A stretch of DNA of 64,000 nt, from assembly GCA_002749535.1 (NCBI GenBank), contig MZZL01000041.1:93058-157057 (forward strand), written 5' to 3'. Shown here piece by piece: positions 12,836 to 23,724 of this stretch. The notes under the pieces were generated by a model, which was not told where the DNA came from, ran no database searches, and saw only the letters and a program-made list of their open reading frames with translations. Position 1 is the first letter of the stretch. Every line of letters begins with the position of its first letter. The stretch is from Apophysomyces variabilis (taxonomy: Eukaryota; Mucoromycota; Mucoromycetes; Mucorales; Mucoraceae). Position numbers and translations under genes: made by a program.

Positions 12836-15800
12836 ATGGTCAATATTGCTCCCTATATTGCTAAAGCAAGTGGCGCCCTGCTCATCGATGCAGCAATCGA
12901 ACTTACACCATTGTTAGTACGTACGATCATTACATGCACGGAATGAGAATTTAAGGATTCCTTATACCCATACTCAGTATGGTGTGGTGCTCATGGTCGA
13001 TGTCGTTGGTAAATCATCGAGAAACAAAGCTTAGTCTTTCTCTTCTTTTTTCGTATCTAATCAAAAAGAAATCATGGTCTATTACCCGGTTAGGTTTCAG
13101 CATGGTAAATAATTCTTGCGTTTCTGTTTTTTATCAGATCAAGACTAACAAGAAAGAAAAACTCCCTAGCTGACGACGCTTGCTACGGAAAAGGGTGAAT
13201 CAGGCGCTGAGGCAATAGCATTGGAGATCGGAGCATACATGGGCGAAGCAAGTAGACTACCCAAAAAAAGCTGGGGCTATGGCATTGTTTGTCCACTTAC
13301 CCAATTCTGATTTTGTTTGGTTACTCTATTGCCTTTTTTTTCTTTACATAGTGTATCGAAATTATCGAGCATTACGGTGGAGATGTTGTCAAGGTAAAAA
13401 AATTCAATTGCAATAACAGAGGGTTCTTGTCTGTTCGAGCATGGAAATTTGGTTACTAAAAATCTACTTGATATTTACGCAGTTTCTCGGGGATGCCGTG
13501 CTTGTCAGCTTTCAGCCAGATCCAGCAGATAGCGAAACTGCCAGCGATCCATCATCCAACAGCGAGGAAAATTTAAGAGACACATCAGCCCGACAAAAAT
13601 ACGTTTTAGTGCGTCGAGCAGTGGAATGCGGTCTACAATTACTAGCACGCCAATCACATTACCGTGTATATTTAACGGCAGAAGAAAGATCAAAACATCG
13701 ATCCTCCACCACAGGCGAAATTGAACGTCGTACTGCACGGGATAAAAAAGAACGCTTTTTTCTGTTTGATAGTAATACAAGTGGCGTTGATAGCGAGAAT
13801 CAGCGATCCTCTTCCTCATCTGAACGTGTGCCATTTAACTTAGCCTTTCAAGATGGAGATTTACAATATCCGGAAGAATACAGCATGACTTTCAGTATCT
13901 GGAATTGCCTTCCCTTCTTAGGGCTGAGCAACCGGAAAAGCAGGTCTTATGCACGGCGTACAAGTGTATCCAGTGATACTTCTGGACGTGATATCAATTC
14001 GATCGATTTGGAACTCCATATAGCTTTAGCATGCGGCAATCTGACAAACCTCATATTAGGCGAAATAGAGCCGGAAGATACTGAACCACCCCTATCTCCC
14101 TCCGCCACCAGCGATAAGCGAAAATCATTTATTATGTCAGAGAAAGAGGATTATCAAGTTGAATACAATGGCCGACTCGAATATGCCGTCTGTGGACCGG
14201 TAGTAGAATCGCTCGAGGAAGCATTGTCCGCTGCGCAAGCTGGAGAAATGAGTATTACTCGGGAAGCCTATCACATCATTCTGAAGCAAGCAATGAACTT
14301 AACCTACGAGAAGCGACGGCAATTCTACATTGTAAAAAATGCTGATACCAATGCACATGCACGAAAAGGAAATGCTGTGCTACGACATCATCCTTTGTCT
14401 TCAACGAAACTTCCTCTTTCAACACCCAATGTACATTATTTGGCAGATCGACCAGGACTTATGAAAAATGCAGCTAAGCTCAATATCGAACCTATAGTAC
14501 CTCGAATACGCAATACAGCCTATATGGACATATCAAGCGAATCCAATCCTCATTATTTCAAATATCTGAACCGAAGCGCACTTTATCGATTACAACATAG
14601 TACAGATGATAACTTTCCTGCTCAATTTCGAGATGCGACAATTATGTTTATCAGTCTGGGAAAATTGGACGTTGGGTCAAGCGATGGCATCAACCTTGCA
14701 CAGGAAAGTGTATTGCTAGCCATGAGAACACTAGTGAAATATGAAGGTATTACTGAACAAACTCATCAGTACACTTTATGGAAGAAATACTTATGCATAA
14801 GTCATTTAGGCATGCTGCAGCAATTTGCAGTAGATGACAAAGGTTGACATTTTCTGCAACATCACTGTCGAAGTTAATCTATTTTTTCTTTTCTATTTTA
14901 GGTTCTACCTGTCTAGCTGTTTTTGGCCTTCCTCCACTTTCACATGAGCGTGAGGCTGTCTTTGCCGCCAAGGCTGCCATTGAGTTGCGTGATGCCTATC
15001 GAAAACTTAATTTGCCTGATTTCTCCATTGCACTTTCGACTGGCATTATATTTAATGCTGTTCTACCACAAGGAAACCCTTATCGTCGGGATCCTGGTAT
15101 TGCGGGTGATACGATTGTATTGGCCGTTCGTATGCTGAAGTTTCCCTTTGCTAAGAAAAACATTGTTTGTGATATTGCAACTAAGCAACAGATTGGTGGC
15201 ATCTGTGAGTTTGTAGATTACGGAGAAAACTTTGTGAAAGGAAAAGTCAAACCTGTACCTATTTATGGTATTCACCGATTTGGACCTGGTGGGAAGGCTA
15301 AAAGAATATCTCTGCAAAGCCTGGAGAAGAATACAGACTTTATTGGATACAAGTCAGAAATGGCCAAAGCAACCCAATTCCTGGACGATTGGGGAGAGAC
15401 ACAAAACCACCACTTGTTGATTATTTCTGGTCCTTCAGGGGTTGGTAAGAGTTTCTTTTGCCATGCTTTGAATCGAACAATTACATCTCATGGCGTGTCG
15501 TGCTGGTAAAGAAGATTCTTCCGTTATCAAAGCTATCCATAAATTAACCTTATCCTATATGTCTTTTCTTTTGTTTTTAGCTGGTCATCATCAACAGAAG
15601 GTATGCTGTAAATGAGTTGCGCAAGAATCGATTGTTTTGACATTAAGGTTTGTAGTCGAGAAGAGTTCAAAATACTATCTCGTGAAGAACCTGTTGCTGT
15701 TGTTGTTTGATATTATTGACTCGGACAAAGTGCCCCAAAATTCCAGAAAACGGATATCGCATCTTAGCACCTCTGTTCATCCTCATATAACCAGTATATC

Positions 15801-18800
15801 ATCCAATGGAATGGGAGGTTCCAGTCCTTCCACAGACTCATCGATTTCCTTTCCAGGGAACAGATTTCGGCGTCTTACTAGCGGCTCCAATGTAACACGA
15901 TCATCGTACGGGTGTACAAGCATGCGTAGCCCTGACGTACCAAACGAAATCGCAGAACTCATTATACGTTGCCTTCGTAAATGTGGTGAAGATGAGGGTT
16001 TCCTACCATTATTCAAAGTTGTCTTTGCGAACCTAAGCGACCTAGAAGAGAACAAGTACACTTGCCGCCTGGATGGACGAGGGCGGGATGTTCTATTAAT
16101 TGGCGTCATTTATCGAATGATCCGCTACGTGTCTGAACATATTGGCTTGGTGTTTATCTGTGATGATGTGCAATGTGAGTAGGCTTTTACCGTGCCCCAT
16201 AGTGATTTTTATGCTTTACTAAATTTACATGTTACGATAGGGGCTGACTCTGCATCGATTCGTATACTGCAACAGATCCACGAGCACTGCCAAAACGTAC
16301 TGCTGATTCTGGCGACAAGGCCTATCAAGGATTATAACGTTACATTTGTTAAAGAGTTTTGCGCAACGGGCTTTTCGGAAGAGATCCCTTTGAATGGATT
16401 AGGCACGGATGAAATTGGTGAAATTATCTTGCAGACATTCGAAACAGCAGTGTCTAAAGTCAGTCAAAAGATTGTAAACGTGATTCAGGTACATGTTAGT
16501 TGACTTTTGCCTTGAAACAAATGCTAAATGATTTGAAGAAACGTACTGGAGGCAATCCACTCTATGTCAAGTAAGTGCTAGATTTATATATTAACCAAAC
16601 CATATACTGAATGAGCATTTGCAGGAATATGGCAATTATTCTAAAGGATTTTAATCATGTCACTGTTGTCGATGGCGAACTGGTTCCAAGTAGTAGTGGG
16701 TTTGATCTTGAAGACCTGCTTGGTAATTTTGATTACAAGCGTATTATCAAAATGCAATTTGATCGATTGGATGCATACTTTCAAGAATTCCTTACGGTAG
16801 GGACCTCTTTTCTTTCCCCAAAGGATAACGGAGATTAATGTTTACTGCCACAGATTGCCAGTTGCTTGGATCAGACTTTTACAATCTTTGAAGCTCGGGC
16901 TGTCATCACGTACAACAATAATCCCCTCCTTACTGAGACTGATCCTCGAAAGATTCATGAAATGATTTCCAAATACGATGTCTACAACTTCCTACAACAA
17001 GTAGTGGATAGTCCCATGGAGACGACAGATGAAGTCTACTCTTTTGCTCATATCACGATTCCCCAGAGTATCTATGATATGGTTTCTTATGAAACTCGTA
17101 TCTCCATCCATCGGGCTCTTGCTCAGTATTATGAAGCACGGCTGACCAGGGAAAATGATGCGGACTTGCTTGGGAAAGTCACTAGACACTATCTTCAAAC
17201 AGATTGGTTTGGAAAGCAAATTTTCTATTTGGAAGCATTAGCAGAGGTCAACATGAAATCCTACCTTCTACCGGAAGCTACCAGTAATTTACAACGAATT
17301 GTACAGATCTTGGACGAAAACGAAGATCTTGCTATGCGATATGGTCGTACGCACCGTAGTGATATCTATCGTCGACTGGGAATATGCTACACCATGCGTA
17401 CGAAGTTAACCGAGGGCGAGCGTTATTTGTTCAAAGCATTAGAATGTCTTGGAGAGCCGTGGCCGCAAAGCGAACCTGAATTTCTGTTCAAATACTGGAA
17501 AAACCGGTTTTCTCAATACCGACATCGTCGTTGGGGTGTGCTGAATAAGTACACCATGAAAACGAAGAAAGAATTGGTTCGACGTATCGTCGAAATCATG
17601 GCACAGCTTTCCAATATATACTTCTATACAGGAAAAGGCCGCGCGTTTGTGTATACTTGTCTTGTCGGTTTAAATGCTTGCGAACGGCTTGAGGAAGTTG
17701 GTCCCGATTATACTTTATTCCTCGCCAGGAACTCCTTGTTATGTTGGTTAAACGACCAAAAGAATCATAGTGTATTTTACATTACCAAGGCGTTGCGACA
17801 TATGGACAAGAAGAACGATGCTGGCACGCTTACCATTTGTGCATTTTTATACTTTGCCGCTGGAAAATTCAAGATGGCAAGAGAACTACTGTATCAATCA
17901 ATCGATGCTGTGAAAACGTTAGGTGTTGTCACTGACTGTCAAGCTTTCTATCGCTCGGTTGGCCTGGTGATCACCATGCGAATTTTTGAGGGCACGCTCG
18001 ACAATTCAGACGACGACTTTCTGTTGTTAAAGCAGATGGCTGACACGGCGCATAGTAATGGCGACTACGAAGCTGAGATATGGCTAGGCGTTTATAACAT
18101 TGGGAATGCATTGATAAAGAACCACTTACGGCATTGCGAACCATTTGTCGCTCTGTTGGAGGCACACGTCAAGCAAGCAGCTGATTACAATCGTATTGCG
18201 ATTCATGGAACGCTTTTGTACTATTATGCACGAAGTCGCAATTATGAATACGCCCGACGACATACGCGAAACCTTGTCAGCATCTTACCAGCACTCACAG
18301 TGACACGTAAGTTATCTTGGGGTTGTGTGATGAGAGAACCAAACGCTGAAGTCCCATATCTTGGGCCACTCTATAGCAAATATTTTCCCTATTTTTGGTC
18401 TTATCTTTGCAACCATGGGAATGTATTGTATGGTTGAAGACGAACAAGTTGACCTGGTGTCGACTGGCGACTCAAAAACCTATGATCGATTTGTTTCAGG
18501 CGTGGCCAGATTAAATCATGCATTTCAGCAAGTGAAATTCTGGGAATTTACACAACCCTGTCTGTATTTGGCAAGAGCCCTCCCTTACATCAGCACAGAT
18601 AGGACAGTCGAAGGTTATATGGTGAGTTTCCGGAAGTGTTGGCAAAGCGATGTCTTATCTCTAAATCTGGAGCTTTAAATAGGTACTTCGACATGGTGTG
18701 TTTGAAATGCATTTTATTCAAGAGATACGGTTCCTTAAGGCGTATTACTGGTCTATGCTGGGCAAGTACGCATTTACTCCAGCTGACCGAATAGAGTGGA

Positions 18801-18913
18801 CCGAGAGAGCAAAGGCCGATTTAGAAAACTTGCAGATACCCTCTCATATGTATTGTAATCCGGACCCTGCGAAGTGCTATTCGCGGGGAACACCAGCAGA
18901 CTTGTGTGCATGA
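12836..18913 (+). CDS. Soluble-type (ADCY10-like) class III adenylyl cyclase
   Basis: Makes cAMP from ATP; animal relatives are bicarbonate-stimulated. Proposed exons: 12836-12916, 12978-13008, 13094-13104, 13170-13247, 13352-13393, 13483-14842, 14902-15505, 15581-15600, 15656-16174, 16241-16488, 16539-16570, 16625-16796, 16854-18306, 18377-18621, 18683-18913. All phases agree, giving about 1,708 residues (human ADCY10 is 1,610). The order matches the family: first cyclase domain with VDVVGFSM (metal Asp about 35) and GGDVVKFLGDAV (second Asp about 85), second cyclase domain with LAVFGLPP and AVRMLKFPFAKKN, a P-loop GPSGVGKS near residue 712, a Walker B-like VFICDDVQWAD, then a helical TPR-like C-terminal half. 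An extra Ser-rich segment of about 115 residues interrupts the first cyclase domain. Oddities: exons of 11 and 20 bp, and a GC-AG intron at 13248. The join at 16489-16538 has an unusual AAG acceptor and is the weakest. The start is the first ATG after an in-frame stop; an upstream exon is possible. No membrane segments are evident. Confidence 0.88.
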
Positions 18914-18941
18914 ATCATCGAATTTTGTTACTGTATCTTTT

Positions 18942-18965
18942 TAAACCTGGCAGGTTCCAGGTTTA
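18942..18965 (+). terminator. Hairpin just after the cyclase stop codon
   Basis: A perfect 9-bp inverted repeat (TAAACCTGG ... CCAGGTTTA) with a 6-nt loop begins 28 nt after the stop codon and is followed by AT-rich sequence. It would fold in the 3' UTR. A role in 3' processing or mRNA stability is only inference. Confidence 0.35.
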
Positions 18966-19559
18966 TTATTTTAACTTTTATAATTAACTTTTTCAACTTC
19001 TCCTTTTTCTGGATAGTTCTAATAAACAAAGGCGATAGTAAGCCCTCTGGTAAACGATCATTAATTACTGCTTTTTGCAAGTGTCTTTGTACGGCTTGAA
19101 GATGCCTATTCACACATGGTCGCCTCGAATAGGCTTATTTCATTGAAATACTTTTTGAAATATATTTCGATAATTGCCATCATAAAGTACTAACAAATGT
19201 TGAAATTGCCTGTCATAATTGACATGCACTATGCACGTCTTAAATAGAAAGCCTCTTCTATCTGGATCGTCATTCATCTCAGCTCTATAAGTATTATATG
19301 GATCAGATTTAGAGAAACTTAAATATGTTGATAATCAACTCATCTTTAACTTATATATTTATGTTTTATATTGCTCAAGTGCTTGAAAAGGCGTAGAGGC
19401 TACATTTTATTGCCGATTGCGTAATCAGAATTACACATACGCCATAGTAGCAATAAGCATTTTGCGCTTTTTCCGCTATTGACGAAGTTCACGCTCTGAT
19501 ATGTTATGAGCTCATCAACTTGGATTATTGTATTCTTTATTATCTTTGGAATGGTGATG
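18966..19559. other. AT-rich intergenic region
   Basis: No gene seen. It separates the cyclase gene from the transposase relic. Confidence 0.5.
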
Positions 19560-20905
19560 AAACAGGCGAGCTAGACTTCGATGATGACAACGATGACAGG
19601 AAGATAGGTCAGGCTGGGCGTAGCACCGGGGCGCCGTGTTGCCCAGAGATAACTAGACAGTTGCTCTAAAATAGTTCGCAAACATGCTATCTTTTGATGG
19701 TACTCGACAGAAACAAAGGGTATCCTCCATAGATTTTTATGAAAGCAAAGCTGAAATGGACGGTAAATAGAAGTGCAGGTAGGGAGCGGGCAAATATTCA
19801 CCGATTCGTATTCATTCGTATTTCTTCCTTACAATGAGATGTGTAAGTCCTGGAGAAACACTTCATGACTGCCTCTATCGCTTCTCTGTCAGTCATTTCT
19901 TCGTCGTACGCCTCGACGCACTTCCAAAATAAATTTTGGAAAAGTCGCATCATTGTTGTAACATGCTCGTTTGGCGAGCAAATCATCAAGAATTTCAGGA
20001 AGTGCACTTTTTGACGACTTGTACGTATAGCCGCAACGGCGTCGAGCTTCCTTCTTGGCGGTATCCCAATAACGTTCAACACAGTTAAATCACAGCGCCA
20101 TTTAGGATATTCTTACAGTATGTATTCCCGTTTTTACGGTTCTTGAAGTTTGGCTGTGTTGCAAGCAAATGCTTAGCACAACACCTATGATCTTGTTTCT
20201 CCTCTCTTTTGCATGCAAAGCGCCATTCCTTTGCAGGGCGATATGGGTCGTCTTCTTCCCATACCTCACCTTCTCGAAGTATGTACTCAAATGCTTTCGA
20301 CATTTTTACTTTTTCTTCAACAGTTTTGCCTTTTAGCACTCTAACACTTGTTGGATAGCAATAAAGGTTCTGAGGGTATCTTTCGCCTCGAAAAACAAAG
20401 CTAGTGGGGCAAAAGATATACTTTTCTTGCTTCGTAACTTGCCTTCTCCTTCAAAACCATTCTCTCTGCGATTAATGCATGTGCCTTATATGCATTCTGG
20501 TTTGAAGGTTGGTCATTTACAAAGATCGCGTGGCAGCCAGGATGTAAGTTTTCGTATAAAGGCATAGCGCCGTTAATGAGTTGCTCCATCATACCGTCGC
20601 TCTTCCAGTACCTTTCCCAATTATTGCCAGAGCAAAAAATCTTGGGGAACGTCCACCCTCAAATACACATACTGCTATGACATGGGTATTGGAAATTCGG
20701 TGACCATAAGCGATTTTCCAGGGCCTTTTTGGTTGCATTACCACTTCTCCCGGAAGGAGTCAGATCTTTTTCTTCTGGTCGTTAGAGTAAGAGGTAGATT
20801 TATCATGCGCGACAAGAACTAGTATCTTTGCTCCATCGTGCAATTTGGATTCAACAAGTATCTTTTTATACTGCTCCACGAAGATGTAGCAGTTCATTCT
20901 ACAGA
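19560..20905 (-). pseudogene. Decayed DDE-superfamily transposase
   Basis: Read on the minus strand, successive fragments in different frames follow the order of a large DDE transposase common in fungi. First comes KILVLVAHDKSTSYSND (family form is usually HDEST), at about 20790-20870. Then comes KIAYGHRISNTHVIAVCVFE, then LHPGCHAIFVNDQPSNQNAY at about 20500-20550 with the second catalytic Asp, then NTYCKNIL and VERYWDTAKKEARRRCGYTY near 20030-20110 carrying the third acid. At least four frame changes or stops break it, and the first motif has Lys in place of Glu. It cannot make an active protein. Terminal inverted repeats were not found by eye. Confidence 0.65.
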
Positions 20906-21492
20906 TTAGTCTTCAAGATTATTTATGCGCATCGGTCTGTAGGCAACTGTTAAGATAGGCGATGGTTTATACTTCTTTTTTTATGTGCTCTTCGCACACA
21001 GACGCTCGTATATTAAGACGGATCCTGACATTTCAGGATCCACACGTTTCTCATATGCTCATCACCGTCTTAAAGATTCCTGATTCAAATCTCATTACGG
21101 CACTTCTTCGCCCTCGCCCTCTGTACTTACGCATTTGCCCGTTATAAGTAAATAGCGACGTTGGTCACAGCCTGTGCTATCACAGTATGCTGTCGTAAAG
21201 TAGAATAAAGAAAATCAAGGATATATCTTCAAAGACTTGCAAGAAGTGTTTGTTTATGTGAATATATATTGAAGTAAAAACGTTGCACTTCATAATGATT
21301 TCCAAAAAAATTCAAATGAAAACGGATGCGACTAGCGTAGCTACCAAGAATCACAACGTAAACTTATAGGAAATAGCACGAACTGCCCTGAAGAGAAGGA
21401 GAACAAGAAAATATAAACCAGACAGCTAGCAAATAAAACGAAAAGGATGGATCGCATAGCTGGCAATAACTACACGGCAACTACACCGTTCG
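20906..21492. other. Intergenic region
   Basis: No gene supported apart from the short inverted repeat at 21020-21041. Confidence 0.45.
21020..21041. repeat. Short perfect inverted repeat
   Basis: GGATCCTGA and TCAGGATCC are separated by four bases (9-bp stem). It lies about 115 bp upstream of the transposase relic. It might be part of that element's end, but no matching copy was seen on the other side. Confidence 0.4.
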
Positions 21493-22139
21493 TCAGTAAA
21501 TGCCATGGATGGTTTTGACATGACGGTTTCTGGAGTCTTTGCGGGTAAAGGACTTGCCACAGTGATCACAGTCATGCATTTGTCGTCCAGCGTACCGGTT
21601 ACCCTGAAGAGATCTTCTTCGAAAAGGTCTAGCAACCTCCATGCAATCGTAAGTTAGATTATCTTGCAAAGCACGGAACAGAACCGACGAGTTGGTACCG
21701 TTATTACCTACATATACTGAAAGTATAAACTATATGACACAATGGCTGGAATCTTACTATGCGTACCAGTCCTGATCCCTGGCGTTGTCAATATACTTGC
21801 TGCTCCTGCTTCGAGCGTAGAATGAACATCTTGGATTTGTGGATTATGGTTGTTGTTGTTATTGTTGTGATTTGAAGACTCAGGCAGAGGTAATTGCAAG
21901 AGGATATTTTGTAAGTGGGAACCCAGAAGGTCTTCTCCTAATCCAAGGCGGGCACCGTGCGCTGCCAGTGTGTGGCTTGGAAGGAGGTCAGAGCAACCAG
22001 CTGACGGTGGCATCGTGGGGTTTGTGCTCAAAGGGACTGCATCCATCGGAAGACACTGTTTCAACTCCGCAATTGACAATGCCAAATGATACTGACGTAT
22101 CTCAAGCTGCTGGATAGCATGGAATAAATGGTTCGACAT
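21493..22139 (-). CDS. C2H2 zinc-finger protein, single finger
   Basis: Probable DNA-binding protein of about 195 residues in two exons: 21767-22139 and 21493-21707. The intron (21708-21766) has a GTACGC donor and a TAG acceptor, and removing it restores the frame. The N-terminal part is helical (FHAIQQLEIRQYHLALSIAE) and then low-complexity, with an Asn-rich patch. The C-terminus holds one C2H2 finger, CDHCGKSFTRKDSRNRHVK followed by TIH, spaced C-X2-C-X12-H-X4-H, ending six residues before the stop. A lone finger at the very C-terminus suggests either weak DNA contact or dimeric binding. Orthology is not recognised. The start is the first ATG in frame; a longer frame upstream uses no ATG. 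Confidence 0.6.
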
Positions 22140-23255
22140 GGACAAAGATGGTATACCACGAGTTGGTTAAGCAAAACAAATTTTAGGTGCTGGAAGTGAA
22201 TGTGATTGTAGGATCACGTAAAAGGAAGAAAACAATGGGTATACGAATTATGCCCGAGATTGACGTCTCAGAAACAACTTCATTTATATACCAGGGGGGA
22301 GAGAAGGCGGGAAGGGGAAGTGAAAAGGGTAAAAGCACATCAGTGTGCAGGGTCGTACAGATAGGTGAGGAAATGCCTTCGATGAGGGCAATCACATTTG
22401 TTGCGCGGGTGTAACCTAGCTATGTAAACCTTTGGAGATGTGCTCTAAAAATCCATGTGTGACACGTGTAAATGTGGATATGTGCGGATAGTGCTCTAGC
22501 TTTCATACGTAATTAGGAATCAAGCAGTGAGACACTTGATATACATTATAGAATATGCTTTTGCTGAGGTTATTGTTGTGCTGTGATGGTCATATAGTCG
22601 CAATACCGTGCATTCATCCTCTTCGGCAAGAACCTGTACTTAGTTGATGGCAATCCCTATGCACGTTACAATTTGGAATGTCAGTTCTTTCCACATGATG
22701 GGTTCCTTTTGTGCTACCCATTTTCTTTCCTCATCTTTTTGCTCACAAAACAAACTCGCTTTAGGACCCTTTCCGGGTAATTCACGACAACTAATGGGCC
22801 TACCTGAGCATCCCCTTCGTTACACAACTCTGCCAGATCTGTTTAAATCCTTCCCTACTTGTCACTTTGACCATGCAACTCCCTTTATCACTTTTACTTG
22901 TTGCTCCCCATGCATTATTAGCACCAAACTGTCTGTCTCTTGATCTTTCTCTGTTTGCATTTTTTCAACATTTCTCGGAGCTATCAAGGTGACTTCTTCC
23001 TGGGGCAATTCTGTAACTGTGATAAGATATACCATACGGTTTGTGAGTACAGCGGAAGACGCCCGCAGAAGGGGCAGCAAAGCCTCATGTAGGCTGCCGC
23101 GCTCGGAAGTCATGAAGTAAGCTGCAAAAAAGTGCACACTCTCATTAATGATCAGCAGTTCTAGGAACTCGAGTAACTGAGCTTTGCACCTGCACTCTCA
23201 TGCGAGCGGCTTGTTTCTGAACGGCGGAGAAGGACCGATACAACCGGTATGATCG
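22140..23255. other. Intergenic region with an unexplained minus-strand ORF
   Basis: A minus-strand frame at 22862-23137 reads SLHEALLPLLRASSAVLTNR and VYLITVTELPQEEVTLIAP, which looks protein-like. It has no recognisable family, no clear start and no supported upstream exon. I treat it as a possible relic or lost exon. Confidence 0.3.
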
Positions 23256-23520
23256 ATGATCAATTCCCTTCACCGCCGATTCGTTACAGATCTACAGAGA
23301 ATATACGAGGAACTGAAATTATCAATCTTATTATGTCTGCAAAAAAAAGAAAATCATTCCTCTGCTGGAGCAAGTTGGGTACGATTTATTATGCGCCCTG
23401 AATACACTCACTCAGATTTCAATACTGCCAATGGAATCACAATGTCTTTCACTCTGGATTGGACTGCTGCAGGGAAGAATACCTTTCATTGACATGCAGA
23501 GACTGCTGTATAAATTCTAA
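23256..23520 (+). pseudogene. Possible small gene with a frameshift in an A-run
   Basis: From ATG 23256 the frame reads INSLHRRFVTDLQRIYEELK and then meets a run of eight A at about 23340. Beyond it the protein-like frame changes: DLLCALNTLTQISILPMES and PFIDMQRLLYKF, ending at a TAA near 23520. Seven A would join the two halves into one helical protein of about 87 residues. Either the run is miscounted or the gene is broken. Family unknown. Confidence 0.3.
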
Positions 23521-23724
23521 TAGCAAAAGGTAACACAATTTGCCTTTATGTATGTTTATTTTGAACAAACACAATTCTCGCACCAGATGATCTCTTGGCT
23601 ATACCATATAAAACAATCGATCTATCGATCTAACCATGTCGGTCTCAAATGCACAACGCCAGTCTCACCTCATATCGATCCAAACGTATATTAACCGCTT
23701 AACACCCGAGATATTTACATTGAT

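Noticed and set aside
16489..16538. Reading this cyclase segment as coding (LKQMLNDLKKRTGG)
   Set aside because: It would need an 11-bp intron; a 50-bp intron with correct phase is more likely, though its AAG acceptor is weak.
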